A DNA stretch of 64,000 nt. Source: Tieghemiomyces parasiticus. Taxonomy: Eukaryota > Kickxellomycota > Dimargaritomycetes > Dimargaritales > Dimargaritaceae. The stretch lies in contig JANBPT010000068.1 in assembly GCA_027575765.1 (NCBI GenBank), positions 1 through 64,000 of the forward strand, read 5' to 3'. Position 1 is the first letter of the stretch. Each line of letters starts with the position of its first letter. Below are positions 34,431 to 45,748 of this stretch, in pieces. The translations under genes and the position numbers were made by a program. Under the pieces are notes generated by a model that was not told where the DNA came from, did no database searches, and saw only the letters and a list, made by a program, of their open reading frames with translations.

Positions 34431-35951
34431 TCACTTTTTCCGCTCCAGCACCCGGGTGGTAATATCTACCAGGGCCTGCCGGGCGGGCGATTCCGGGAAC
34501 GTCATGAGGGAGGCGATAGCGGCGTCGCAGTGTTCGCGGGCCAAATCGAACGTCTTGGCCAAACCTTGGGACTGGTGAACCAGCTGCCAGGCGTGGCGGG
34601 CATCCCCTTCACCCGCGAATTTACGACGAACGAGGGGTCCCAGTTCGGGAAATTCCTGCCAGGCGTAGAGCACCGGGGCGGTTGCCAGACCGAGGTTGAG
34701 GTCGGCGCCGGCGGGTTTGCCCAGCTCGGCCTCGGAAACGGTAAAGTCGAGCCGGTCGTCAATGAGCTGGAAGGCTAGGCCCAGGTTCTTGCCGTAGCTG
34801 TAGGCTTGGTCGGCCACCTCCGGAGTGCACCCGCCCAGAAGGGCAGCGGCCCGACAGCTCTTGGCGATGAGGGAGGCGGTCTTGAGGTAGGATTTCTGGA
34901 GGTAGTAGGCGAACGTCTGGGCGGTGGGTCCGTCGGCCCCGGTCGTCGTCTCTACGTGGTCACCCTGGGCCGCGGCGTTCCGCCGATCGGTTACCGCCTC
35001 CGACTCGGAATTTTTGAGCTGCATCACCTCGCCCTCGGTCAGGTCCGAAATCACCGTGGCTAGGAGCTCGGTGACCTCATTGTGGCGCAGACGGGTGAGG
35101 GCGCAGCAGGCTCGGGCGATGAGGAAGTCGCCAACGAGGATGGCCATCTTATTGCCAAACTGGAGGTGGGCGCAGGTCTTGGCCCGTCGCATGGCGGCCT
35201 CGTCCACCACGTCGTCGTGGAGCAAGGTGGCTGTGTGCATGAGTTCGACAATCTCGGCGAGTCGGCGCTGGCTAGGTAAGATTACGCAGTTGGCCGTATC
35301 GGGGGCCGTCGGTTGGTACATGGTGCGGTGTTCGGGCGTGCCTGGAGCGAACGGTAGTGGTGGCGACTGGCCGCCATTGGTTGCTGGAGCAGCCGACAGA
35401 TCAGCTGGGGTACCCGTGGCCGTGGGCGGCGGGGGCCGGGGCGACTGGGGATCCACGGTACACCGGTGGTCGTAGAAGGAGGTACTGGGCTGCGGTGACG
35501 TGGCGAAGTTGGTTGTGTAGTAGGTGTTGCCAAACAACGTCGAAACCGGGCGGTCGATAGCCTCGTAGTAGTCGGTGGTGGCGTTGACCCGGATCCGATG
35601 CGGCGTCCGGCTAGTAGCTAAACTCATGAGCAGAACCAGGAGTGGCCGGAAATGCTTCCCAGCATTATTAGGGTCGAAATAGTACTGACCCATGGTCGTC
35701 AGCATGGGGTGTTCGCTCTGGACCAGATTCCGTAGGTTGGACGTAAGGTGCGCGAGGTGATCGCTGGCGAGTTTGCGAATGTCACCGCGATCCACGGCGG
35801 TGGCGGTTGGATCGTTCTCCGCGGGTTGCACAAGGACCTCGGCCTTGGTGACGGCCTGGGCCCAGCTCCGTACACCTGGCGAGGCGGACAGGGCGCGCCG
35901 GACCAGCCAGGATCGGGCTGGACGACTTGGTATGGCACGTAACCGAAACAT
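34431..35951 (-). CDS. COQ1: Polyprenyl diphosphate synthase (ubiquinone side chain, COQ1)
   Basis: Makes the long polyprenyl diphosphate tail of ubiquinone in mitochondria from IPP and an allylic primer. Single exon, 506 residues. The N-terminus (MFRLRAIPSRPARSWLVRRA) is an Arg-rich mitochondrial presequence. Catalytic features: GKHFRP at 98-103, first Asp-rich motif HDDVVDE at 245-251, GDFLIARA, and second Asp-rich motif DDRLDF at 398-403 followed by GKPAGADLNLGLATAP. The gap between GKHFRP and the first Asp-rich motif is about 140 residues because of a Pro/Thr/Ser-rich insertion (about residues 140-220), and another insertion at ~320-345 also enlarges the enzyme. Chain length cannot be told. 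Convergent with the PP1-regulator gene. Confidence 0.92.
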   Translation of the reverse strand: MFRLRAIPSRPARSWLVRRALSASPGVRSWAQAVTKAEVLVQPAENDPTATAVDRGDIRKLASDHLAHLTSNLRNLVQSEHPMLTTMGQYYFDPNNAGKHFRPLLVLLMSLATSRTPHRIRVNATTDYYEAIDRPVSTLFGNTYYTTNFATSPQPSTSFYDHRCTVDPQSPRPPPPTATGTPADLSAAPATNGGQSPPLPFAPGTPEHRTMYQPTAPDTANCVILPSQRRLAEIVELMHTATLLHDDVVDEAAMRRAKTCAHLQFGNKMAILVGDFLIARACCALTRLRHNEVTELLATVISDLTEGEVMQLKNSESEAVTDRRNAAAQGDHVETTTGADGPTAQTFAYYLQKSYLKTASLIAKSCRAAALLGGCTPEVADQAYSYGKNLGLAFQLIDDRLDFTVSEAELGKPAGADLNLGLATAPVLYAWQEFPELGPLVRRKFAGEGDARHAWQLVHQSQGLAKTFDLAREHCDAAIASLMTFPESPARQALVDITTRVLERKK

Positions 35952-37028
35952 GGATAAAGCCGGTGAGGGGTAATAATGACCGAGTGAAATAAAGAATGTC
36001 GTGGTAAGGATTCAGGGGACGATTCAGAAATGAAAGTAGCCGGGGAGCACGTTGGAACGACACCACAAAGTCTGGCGTGGGCCAGACTACACTGACGGGG
36101 TCGTGTCACCACTGAAGCAAATGAGGCTGGCAAGGTTACGGTAAAACCAGGGCCATATTAGACTTCCAACAATGGCAGGTTTAACCACTATATACCCGGG
36201 GTCTTAGCGGGGGCGGGGGGGGGCAAGTGGAGCAGTACGAGTAATTCGTTCTTAAACGCAGTCGGCCTATAGGCGTTTAGAACGAGTTCTAAAAAAAAAC
36301 TATTGGCAAGGCGGCTAGCCCTCTTTCGCTCTGGAGCACCTCTGTAGGGCATTAGCTTTCAATCCCTCTGGGTGACTAGCAGGTGATACGCAGACTGCTG
36401 GGCGAATATAGCTGTCTATGACCCGCATTGGGCCTTGGAATGGGGCGCTTGAGCTGACATGCCAAAGTGTGTCGGATACCAGTCTTCTACCCTATCCCCA
36501 ATCCACCCCGGCCTTTCCACCATGCCCTACGTGCAGCTACCGCGCATTGCGAACAAAGCACCCAAGGGTAGACATGTGCATGAAGGGGGTAGGGCTTAGG
36601 GATGGGCTGCCAAGAGGGCTAGACAACACGGACGATGCTCAGGTTGGGCCTAAATTGTGTACACTCGGGATGGATCGGTGTGATTCAATTGGCTCCGAGT
36701 GGGATACGTAACCACCAGCCGGCCTGCCCACACCGCATCATTTTCACTCGGCACTAGGTCATGTCATGATGTTGGTTCACTGAAATTTGTTAACTATCTG
36801 GATTGTTGAGGGGATCAACTGGTAGTAAAGGTCGATTACGTGTGTTTAGTGGGTAAATTAGCGGAAGTTCGTGCTACTATTATCAAATAGAAAATTATCA
36901 GTTAGATGGCTGATCCAGGGCCCGTCGATCTGGCATAAAGGCGGAGGGGAGGCACCGCTGCAGGAGGCGTGTGAGCCTGGGTGACTCAACGCATACCAAA
37001 CTATACGATAGGACTGTCAGGAGCCAGG
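35952..37028. other. Intergenic: COQ1 promoter and MFS 3' flank
   Basis: No supported gene. A 97-codon plus-strand frame at 36418-36711 has no recognisable domain. An almost perfect hairpin lies at 36246-36285. Confidence 0.45.
36246..36285. repeat. Imperfect inverted repeat (hairpin)
   Basis: TCGTTCTTAAACGC on the left pairs with GCGTTTAGAACGA on the right apart from one bulged T, with a 12-14 base loop, and is followed by a run of A. The role is unknown. Confidence 0.5.
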
Positions 37029-39603
37029 TCAGGGGGCATCCGTACCCGAATGAACCTCCCGGTCGACCCGGTCACTCGGCAGCATGGGTTTACCATCCTC
37101 CACCTGCTTATCCAAGGGTAGTAAGGTGGGCTTGTAGAGGAGGGCCGCCAACAGGGCCAGGGTGATCATGACCATGAGGGTCAGGAACATTACGCCAAAA
37201 GAGGCTGAGTAGACTGCCATGGTTTTGGCTTTGATGGCGCTGGGCAGAGTGTGGACATTGCTGAAGGTACCGATCACCTAGCAGCGATGCCCGGACGAAA
37301 AAAAAAGGAAAGAAGCGGGGCAGTGCGAATGAAAAAGCGGTTAGATGGGGCCCAAGGCCGTAAACCGGGCGGAGCATGTCCAGGCGAAATGGGACCATCG
37401 AGCCACCATCGCTAGTTATTTCTGATATACGGTCGGGTCTACTTACCTTGTCGGACATGGAGGCGAGCCGCTGGCGCAGGCTGGAGTCAAATATGACGCC
37501 CTCAATGGCCACGCCAAAGGCACCACCAAACATGCGGGAAAAATTGGTGAGGGCCGTCACAGTTGGCATGTCTTTGGGAGGAAAGGTAAATATATATAGG
37601 CGTCAGATTAGTCGACCATGTCGTGTAACGTAGAGTTCGGTGGATGGTAGGAACTTGGTAGTACAGTTCCGTCGCGGCGGGATTTATCCGATTCTCTGAA
37701 TAATGAGCCAAGAGTATACCGTACCTTTATCACCGGCGTCGAACTGGGCGAGTAGGATCACCAGTTGGATAGGTAGCCCGACTCCAACCCCCAGGATTGT
37801 GCTATAGGCGAGGAACCGGGGCATCGTCGAATGTGGATTCAGCGTGTAAAGTAGTCCACCAGCCAGCGCCACGAGGATCGTACCTACCAAAACGCTGTAC
37901 TTGTAGACGGCTGTGGTGACGCCCTGCTGCGGGGCTGTGCGCTGCAGGGGTAGGTAGCCCGCTACGAGAGACGCCGTGCTGTGGGCGAGCATGAAAGGGA
38001 CCATGCAAAGGCTGGCCTCCTTAGGCGTCCTCTCGAAGATGGTGGAGAGAAATGTGGGAAGGTAAGCAAGGGCGGCAAAGAGGACCCAGCCCACCAGGAA
38101 ACTAACCACGCAGCTCACCCAGGTAGCGCGGTGCACCATCAGCCGTTGGACATCGACCATGGGTGGCACATCGGTTGGTTGGAATTCTTTTTCATTATTT
38201 CCCTCACGGACTCGTTGCCGGGTACCCAAGCGGAGCTCCCAAACAACAAACATAGCCGAGAAAAGGAACCCTACGACCAGTAGGGCCATAACCAAGGGTG
38301 AGGACCACGGGTAGCTTACCCCACCACAGCGCAGGGCCAGGAGTAGGGGCACCGCGCCAGCCAGGTAGAGCAGACCACCTAAGTAGTCTACACGACGCAA
38401 GGTGACGGCCAGGTACCCGGCTGGCCGGGGTGAGGGTGGGCCCCCAATTACGTAAAAGTAGGCGGTCAGGATCGTGATGGCGGCGATATTGATGGGGATA
38501 TTAAGGAGAAACCCCCACCGCCAGCTGATCCAACGCACCGATAACTCACCGACCTTGGGGCCTAGGAAGCTGCTGAGGCTGAACACCGCGCCCACGATGC
38601 CAAAGTAGGCCCCGCGCCGTTGCCACCGGCCCACGATCACCTTTTCATTACCCGAGCCGTTGTCCCCTTTGGAATCCATTGTGTCCTTGACTTGGTTGAA
38701 TGTGCTTAGTGGTAGCGGAGTCAGGGCGGCCAGCGCGACAAATGTCAACACAATCATACCCCCACCAGCGGCCCCCGTTAGCGCCCGGAAGGCGATGAGG
38801 GATCGAATCCCCGGTGCGAGGCCGCACAGTAGGGAGCTGGCCATGAAGAGCATCGAGACGAATAGGAGCATGGCGCGGATACCAAACAGGTCCACCAGGC
38901 TGCCGTAGAGCGGTACACAGGCGGTGGCAGCCAAAGTGTACGCCGACGAGACCCACTCGGTCTGCTGGACCGTGAGGTGTGCCCGATGGGTATCTTTACC
39001 CTTGCCCTGGAACGCCGTGGTGATCTGGGGTAGAACATTGGACATGACCGATTCGTCTAGAGCAGCGGGTAGGACGGTTAGGGCGAGTCCCAAGAGGACC
39101 AGGGCCAGGACGGCCCACCGCGGCAGGCCGTCAGTGCCATCGGAAGGAGGCTTGGGGGTTCGTTTTTTCTGGCCAAATTTCTCGTACGGTGACCGCTCGG
39201 GTCGCCATTTGGGACTGTGCTCCTCGCACGCTGATTTGGGTAGCACCGAAGACGGGGGTGGTGCTGGTGCGATTGATTTTAGGGCAGGGGACGGCAGGTT
39301 GTCGATTGCTGCCCTAGGTATTACGCTGGCCGGGCAAGCACCAATGAGTTCACCATTCCGATTGTAGAGTGGAATGAGGTAGCGGGACCGGCCATATCGA
39401 GGGGCCCGCCGGGGGAGGCGCTCGAGAGGACACAGATCGCCTTCTTGCGTCCGCTGGAGTCGGGCGGGCTCGGATTGACTCGAACCGGTCGGGGACGGTG
39501 AGGCTTCACCGTTCAACGTGGTCTCGCGGCTCAAGTCGATTACCTTAACTGGCCCGTCCAATGTGGTCGCCCGTGGCGGGTAGGACGGGGAGGGTAAAAA
39601 CAT
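37029..39603 (-). CDS. MFS transporter, DHA2/14-TM drug:H+ antiporter type
   Basis: Three exons inferred: 39603-37725 (donor GTACGG), 37571-37447 and 37277-37029, about 750 residues; phases agree (1, then 0). Start is the ATG at 39603 (MFLPSPSYPP); the frame upstream has no ATG. The N-terminal ~165 residues are cytoplasmic and disordered. The membrane part starts near residue 165 (WAVLALVLLGLALTVLPAAL) with DESVMSNVLPQI, the position of the DHA2 motif D1 (LDxTVVNVALP), then WVSSAYTLAATACVPLYGSL and GSLVDLFGIR (motif A). GPKVGEL matches motif C region. Fourteen helices are plausible. The exon 1/2 join gives DMPTVTALTNFSRMFGGAFG, normal for the family. Substrate unknown. Confidence 0.85.
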
Positions 39604-41238
39604 ACCGGAACAATACAAGTGGGGTTGAGTAGGTAATCAAAACTGAGGGGCCGGTGGGCAGTGCGAGGGCGGGCGGTGGATAGTAATTGGCTCAGAAGCG
39701 AGGGGGTGCAGAGGGGGAGGGGAACAGGTAGCAAGTCAAGGTTGGACTAGAACACGGCTGTTCACGTTAGGATAGTCTGCCATGAAAAAAAAACCCTAAT
39801 AAATAAGCAATGTTCTGCTAAGCGCTATGGTATCCGAGCCAACTGTAGCCGTGGCGGTGACCTGGAATATGTAGGTATCCGGAGTTGCGTAGTCCAGTGG
39901 ATTTTAATGACTCTAGCGAGGATGGCTAAATGCCACTCGGTGGTAGGTAGGTACTGCGAGACCCTGGTTATCAGCTCAGCGTCACATAGTATCATCCGGA
40001 ATCTGCAAAAGTAGGCCTTCTGCAGCACCCCAGCACGGCCAACCGTTCCATGGTCATTAGAACGCAGGAAGGGAACGGCGATGACGTTGAAGGGGTGCTA
40101 ATTTTATTTAGTCCGCTAAGAGCGGATCGACTCGCTAAGAATTCTAGCCTTGCCGGCTACCCTGCCAGGGTCAACCCCTAAATGTTAGAAAGGGGTAAAA
40201 AAATATATAGTATTGCTGCTCGACCATCACCGTCTGTTCTACTTCCTTTTCTGCTCTTTACTGGCACTGACGCCCTCTCGATCATTGTTGACCGCACGTC
40301 GGCTGTTCTTTAGAATACGCTGTCTGTCCGTCTCATCTCACTAAGATTCCATGCGGGCTTCCTCCCATTTTCCAAGGTAGACCGCCTGGGCTGGCTATCT
40401 TCAACCGCAATCACGGGTTATTCATGAACAGTGGATCTTGAAAACGTTGTCTAACAGCATTGGAATCGACTTGGCACATTTTACTAGTACGGTCCTATCT
40501 ACCAGGGCCGCCTACCCCTCTGGAATCCATACTGGAATGAGGCACGGACTCCCTACAGCTGGTGCAGTTGGCCCTCTCCTTTGACGTCTGTGTAGCCTGG
40601 ATGTCTTCCTGGTGAACCCTATGTACCAGAAAGAAGGTTGAGGGTAGGGGTACCCCTTGCTTGTTTACAGGTTTCCATTTACCGAATAATAATAACCTTG
40701 GTCTATCCCATTATTCCCAATGTGAGCTGAGAGGTCCTTTTTTTACCCGGTACTCGGAACCCTTTCGGATGTCATCGGCTAAACTATGGGACGTGACTCG
40801 TCTGAACCAATTGGTAGTTGAAAGTGATGATCCCTAGAGACTAATGGAAACTGGGTAGGAAATAGACCGCAGGGCACAGAATTGAGCCCTCTGTCCTTAG
40901 AAATCGGGGGGGGGCGGGCTAGTCACAACCCTGAGGGAGTACTCATCACCGAACTCTTGCTACTCACACACCCCAGTACATCCTTCCTACTGACACGCAT
41001 GCTTCTATCTAGGTTATACAAAACGCGTAAGGTGCTGCTAGATACCTAACTCAGGCTAATTGGGATCTATATATATATATATGGGGGGAGCTGAATGCTA
41101 ATTTATATTTTTTACAATGAAATAATAGGCAGTTTGGCCTACTTGGTGCGCTATTTCTGACCATGTAAAAAAATAGGCACGCTGAAACTACTCGGAAAGC
41201 GGAATCCTCCAGGTACCAGCCCAGCAACGTCAAGGTCT
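39604..41238. other. 1.6-kb intergenic region
   Basis: MFS promoter on the left, then AT-richer DNA. A TATA-like box (AATATATAG near 40203) is followed by a CT-rich stretch and an ATG at about 40350 that opens only nine codons before a stop, so no gene can be supported. (TA)7 lies at 41068-41082. Confidence 0.4.
41068..41082. repeat. (TA)n microsatellite
   Basis: Perfect TA repeat of about 7 units, followed by a G run. Confidence 0.85.
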
Positions 41239-41532
41239 ATGATACTACATGGACGCGGTTATTATTCTGAATGTAGACTTACTAGAACATTTGTACTTAA
41301 TCCTGCTGAGGAGTATGTCTGTCGTGATGACGGGACAACCTACACTTCGAAAGAAAAATGGTGTATACGCATCTGGTTTGTTGACCATGACTGGTTTAGC
41401 GGTAACCAAGTGCGTACCGTTGACGTCACATTCCGTCGATCTCCCCAATCGTTATATATATATTTGACCATAATTCGGGCCAGAAAAAATGACTGGATCC
41501 AACATTATTTGACAGCTCTTTTTTGTTTATGA
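41239..41532 (+). CDS. Small ORF with a Kazal-like segment (uncertain)
   Basis: 97 codons from a true ATG. The stretch VCRDDGTTYTSKEKWC resembles the C-x-x-DG-x-TY core of Kazal protease inhibitors, but the Cys that should follow Tyr by four residues is shifted, and no signal peptide precedes it. Local DNA is AT-rich and an overlapping frame (41249-41467) is also open. It may be a fragment of an exon, a decayed gene or chance. Confidence 0.25.
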   Translation: MILHGRGYYSECRLTRTFVLNPAEEYVCRDDGTTYTSKEKWCIRIWFVDHDWFSGNQVRTVDVTFRRSPQSLYIYLTIIRARKNDWIQHYLTALFCL

Positions 41533-41710
41533 CACTGTGCATAAAAAACGGTAACCGAGAGCTTCGTCATTATCTACTAGTTAAAACTGTCGTTAACGAT
41601 TTTCAGACACACCATCTTAATTTACATTCACCGTTCCTATCAAGTAGGTCGATATAAAAGACATTTTTAATCGACGGGAGGTAGATTACATATTTAAAGA
41701 AAGCAGGATA

Positions 41711-43509
41711 TTAGTTAGCTGACGACGATACGGCGTGCAACGCAGGCTGCTGGCGGCGGCGAACCAGGTAGTACCAGAAAGGCGTACCCAACCAGACGTA
41801 GAGGGCCCCTAGCAAGGGCGCAAAGAAGTACGGCAAACCGTTCGGCTCAATGATATGCCCGTCGCTGGGTGGTACGAAGGGAAAGATAGCCAAGAACATG
41901 GTTACTATGATGAAGATCCAGGGTAAGGGTAGCCAGACGGAGAAGGGTCGCGGGAGGTCGGGTTCGAGGCGGCGCAAAAGGATGAAACCAAATACGGTGA
42001 GGCCGTAGAAGAGCCGAGACGGGTAGCCCACGAAATCGACGAGGAAACGGAAGGCCTCCCCAGGCGGCGGGCCCAAGATGTATAGGGATACAAGGACCAA
42101 GTTGAGCAACAGGGCGTTGACAGGGGTGCCGGTTCTCGGGTGGACGCGGGCCCAGAACCGGCCGTACGGGAGGTATCCTTTGTTGCCGGCGGCCACGATG
42201 ATGCGCGACACGCCAAAGACCATGGCGGAGATGGACCCGGCGCACGAAACAGCCACGGCGAGCGGAATGATGACGCGGCCAAAGAAGGGTCCGAACACGA
42301 TGGTACCCCAGGTGCCCGTTAGTACCTCTTGGCCCGCCAGGACGTCGTCGAGGGTGAGCACGGTGAAAAGGGCCACATTAGTGAATACGTACAGGACCGT
42401 GGTGACGGCAATTCCACCCACCGCGCAAATGGGTAGGTTACGGGCAGGGTCCTTGAGCTCGCCAAGGCAGAAATTGAGGTTATGCCAGCCGTCGAAGGCC
42501 CAGAAGGCGCTAAAGATAGCACTGGAATGGCGGTGTAGCTTGGGCGTGGTCCCGGCGAACCCGCGGGCCCAGAGGTCGCTACGCGGGACGTTGGTGAGGC
42601 CGGTCAAAATTATCAGGCCGGTGACCGAGACGAGGCCAAGGACCAAAACTTTGATCCAAGTTAGTAGATCCAGAGCGCGTAGGGACCACTTGACGGATAC
42701 AGCATTGATCGCAGTGATGATCACCAGACATGCCATGGCCAGGAGATAAAGGTGGCGCTGGTCGGCCGGGACGGGTAGCACGACCGGGGGTTCCAGGGTA
42801 CCCGGCTCGGTATCGAGGTGGGCGGTGGTCATGATGGCCAGGCCAGCGGTTGTCTCGGGGCCGTACAGGGTGTACCCAAGATACCGGCTAAACACGATGG
42901 CGTTGGTGGCAATGGACCCGGGCCGCATGCACGCAATCATACAGAACGAGAACAGGAAGCCGAACAGCTGACGGGGTTTGCGGATACAGTAATCAAGGTA
43001 GACCTGTTCACCCCCGGACTCGGGGAGCAACGCGCCGAGCTCAACGTAGGTCAGGGCACCACACATGGCGACAAAGGCGCCCAGGAGCCAGTAGACCATG
43101 GCCATCCAGGCCGAGCCTGTCATGGTGAGGACCACACCTGGGGTGGAAAAGATGCCTGACCCGATCATGAGCCCGCACACCAGTGCCGAACCGCTCAGGA
43201 CGCCCATGGTGCGAGGCAGCTCGGCCGACTCGGAAACCGGTGCGCCGGCCGGGCCAATGTTAGCTAAGGGGGATAGGGGGCGGCCATCCTCACCCACATC
43301 ACCGGTTGCGGTAACGGGGTCGGTGAGTTTGTGGTAGGCTGCGGCGCCCCGGAAACGAGCCGTCAGCGTGCTTAGCCAGGACGGCGGTGCACGGACGCCC
43401 TCCCTGGCAGCGAAGGGACTGGGGTGCCGGTAGGTGGGGGGATGGCGGCTTACGCTACGGTTAGTGCATGGCAGGTTAGGTGGCTGGTAACAACCCCTGG
43501 GGAACCCAT
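41711..43509 (-). CDS. LAT-family amino-acid permease (methionine-permease-like)
   Basis: APC-superfamily plasma-membrane transporter. The body reads 43403-41711, about 560 residues, with some 12 helices; helix 1 has GLMIGSGIFSTPG, the substrate-binding GSGIF motif, and LTYVELGALLPESGGEQVYL follows, as in fungal MUP1/LAT permeases. The 5' end is uncertain: the frame stays open upstream without ATG. A consistent model starts at ATG 43509 (MGSPGVVTSHL), splices at 43453/43404 (GTAAGC donor, GCCAG acceptor, 50-bp intron, phases agree) and joins the body. The alternative is a non-ATG start or another upstream exon. Helix 10-12 region with DFVGYPSRLFYGLTVFGF is intact. Substrate is inferred from the family only. 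Confidence 0.82.
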
Positions 43510-43656
43510 CTCATCCCACCTATACTGGCTGTCTAGGCCCGAGCGGTGGGGCTTGAGCAGCTGCGTAACCCACCTTGACCTACTTTGTCATACGCGGGGT
43601 CAGGTGCAGCGAGGTTGGCCAGGAGACAGCTGGGGAGGGCGGCTTGGACTGTACCA

Positions 43657-44292
43657 CTAAAAGTCGTCACCACGCGCTATGGTTCGGACGGCAGCAATTG
43701 GAAGGAGGACGGCTAGAGAAGCGCTGGAGGGCGGGCACCGCAGTGGGATATGTGTGCGGCCGTACCGCCGGATGGGGTGGAATAAGGGGCGGGAGAGACC
43801 TGGCGTGTAATGGTTAAGCGAGGGAGGATTAAGGTCCAGCAAGTCAGAAGGTAGTTGGTAAACTGGGGGGGGGCAGTACTGGGCTCCAAGTCGGCAGTCC
43901 ACCCGCCAAACGCACAGGCAGCTACAGGCCAGCCCCTTCATGGCCCCGCGGAAGCGTCCTGTGACCTCCTGGCTATCCCACCCGGGCCCAGCCACCAGAG
44001 TGTACGGTACGAAACGACGCATTTTAACCCACATGGCACACTGGCCGTGTTTGGCTTGGCGGGCAGGGGTGTATTCGACGGCGAAGCGCTCTATTGTCGC
44101 CGACGTCTCCTCCCCCGCCTTCTTCTCATGTCGGATGGTGGCTTTAGCGCGGGCGGGGCGTCCCAACCCAAGGTCAATGCGAGGGCGGAACACTCTACCT
44201 CCGCGGAGGTGGACTTTGGTCGGGGAGGGGGCTTTTACCCTGCACGCGCCGTTCTTAGGGCCATTGGTAGCGGTATGGCTGTGGGATAGCAT
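43657..44292 (-). CDS. Hypothetical ORF, 211 codons (uncertain)
   Basis: A true ATG at 44292 opens 211 codons, ending 147 bp upstream of the permease start model. No family is recognised. A segment RFAVEYTPARQAKHGQC faintly recalls the start of PARP-type zinc fingers (VEY...A.C..C), with His in place of the first Cys, but the rest of that fold is absent. The Cys-rich part is LACSCLCVWRVDCRLGAQYC. A 144-codon frame lies antisense. It could be real or could be GC-rich promoter DNA shared with the V-ATPase gene. Confidence 0.25.
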   Translation of the reverse strand: MLSHSHTATNGPKNGACRVKAPSPTKVHLRGGRVFRPRIDLGLGRPARAKATIRHEKKAGEETSATIERFAVEYTPARQAKHGQCAMWVKMRRFVPYTLVAGPGWDSQEVTGRFRGAMKGLACSCLCVWRVDCRLGAQYCPPPVYQLPSDLLDLNPPSLNHYTPGLSRPLFHPIRRYGRTHIPLRCPPSSASLAVLLPIAAVRTIARGDDF

Positions 44293-44989
44293 CTAAGTCG
44301 AGGGCAACCCGAAGCCAAGAGGCGAGGCAAGGCAACGGAGGACTACCCTGCGCTGGCGCCCCTCCCCCTCTCCTCCCCATCCCACCCCGCGCACCCCGGT
44401 GCCGTCGGCGTGAGTCGCTCAGCGGTGTGACGGTGCGACCTCCAAGGTGCGACGGACCGCTGCCCTGCACCTATCGACCCTCTGCCACTCCCTGCGTATA
44501 CAATCCACCCCCTCCTCCAATTTTCCCCAACGACCAGCAAGGCTGGCGAGCGAACTCCGAAGCCCAGCGGCAAGCCCCTCTCGCGCCTCTGCCTCAGTCA
44601 CCACCGCCGTCGACGCACACCCATAATACCAGCTTTTCTGCGCCGACACGCTGGCCCCACGGCTCCCTTGGCTCCACTCTTTCTGTCCATTCCTCTCGGC
44701 GGTGTCTCTTGGTTACTTTTCGCTTTCGTTGGTCCTTCCCCGCAATTGCATTACTTCCCCGGTTCACCCTCGCCTCCCTGTTCCTGAGCATAGTCGTTCC
44801 ACCCTCAGCTCTCCGTTGGCCTCTCGCTGTTCGTTCCTCTTTACTTCTTCTCTTTATTCTTATCGACCACACGATTACCCCCCCCCTTCCCACCTATAGC
44901 TTCGCCCAGACCGTCGCCGGCTCAACTCCCATCAACCCCACTCCGCCCCGCTCGTGACCCCTCCACCTCCGGATTCACCCGCCATCGCC
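44293..44989 (+). promoter_or_regulatory. Leader/promoter of the V-ATPase c'' gene
   Basis: Strongly CT-rich on the plus strand from about 44490 to the ATG at 44990, as for other gene leaders in this window. No separate gene seen. Confidence 0.45.
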
Positions 44990-45748
44990 ATGGGCTACCT
45001 CGGCAGCTACTACGGCCTCTACGCCACGGGCCTGGTGTCCTTTTTGGCCCTTTACGCGACGCTCTACCTACTCTTCACCGGCCGGGGCGAGCACTTCAAC
45101 GTGGGCCAGTTCCTGCTGGCCACCTCGCCGTACTACTGGTCGCTCCTGGGCATCGGGCTCTGCATCGCCCTCAGTGTGGTGGGCGCCTCCTGGGGTATTT
45201 TTATCACCGGCTCCAGCATCCTGGGCGGGGCGGTCAAGGCCCCGCGCATCCAGACCAAGAACCTCATCAGCATTATCTTTTGTGAGGTCGTGGCCATTTA
45301 CGGCGTCATTATGGCCATCGTGTTCTCCGCCAAGCTCGGCGCCGTCAGCGGCCCCGACGGCTACGAGCCCTCCCACTACTACACCGGCTACTCCATCTTT
45401 TGGGGTGGTTTGATTGTCGGTCTGTGCAACCTGCTCTGCGGTGTCTGTGTCGGTATCACCGGGAGTAACGCCGCCCTCGCCGACGCCCAGAACCCCACCC
45501 TGTTCGTCAAGATCCTGGTCGTCGAGATTTTCGGTAGCGTGTTGGGCCTGTTTGGTCTCATCACCGGTCTGCTCATGGTAAGGACAGTGCAGCTCGTCGA
45601 GTTTAGCATGCCTTGTCGGACTCGGGTTGTCGACCGAGAAACAGACACTAACCCCTCATCATGCAAACCTCCTTTAATTTCCCCCCCCACCCACTCCTCC
45701 TCCTCCTCCTCACCATCCCAGACGAGTAGCTCGGAGGCCTTCGTTTAA
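44990..45748 (+). CDS. VMA16: V-type H+-ATPase subunit c'' (VMA16)
   Basis: Proteolipid of the V0 rotor that carries protons across vacuolar and Golgi membranes. Two exons inferred, 44990-45577 and 45722-45748 (phase 0, GTAAGG donor, CCCAG acceptor), 204 residues. Start is the first ATG (MGYLGSYYG). Five hydrophobic segments fit c'' (extra N-terminal helix compared with c). The essential proton-binding glutamate is E99 in [13 protein letters not shown]. The typical [12 protein letters not shown] loop near residue 160 and the final GLITGLLM are present; the tiny second exon supplies the tail TSSSEAFV. Convergent with threonine synthase. Confidence 0.94.
   Translation: MGYLGSYYGLYATGLVSFLALYATLYLLFTGRGEHFNVGQFLLATSPYYWSLLGIGLCIALSVVGASWGIFITGSSILGGAVKAPRIQTKNLISIIFCEVVAIYGVIMAIVFSAKLGAVSGPDGYEPSHYYTGYSIFWGGLIVGLCNLLCGVCVGITGSNAALADAQNPTLFVKILVVEIFGSVLGLFGLITGLLMVRTVQLVEFSMPCRTRVVDRETDTNPSSCKPPLISPPTHSSSSSSPSQTSSSEAFV

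Noticed and set aside
36418..36711. 97-codon plus-strand ORF
   Set aside because: No domain, no leader or splice context; about the length expected by chance in such DNA.
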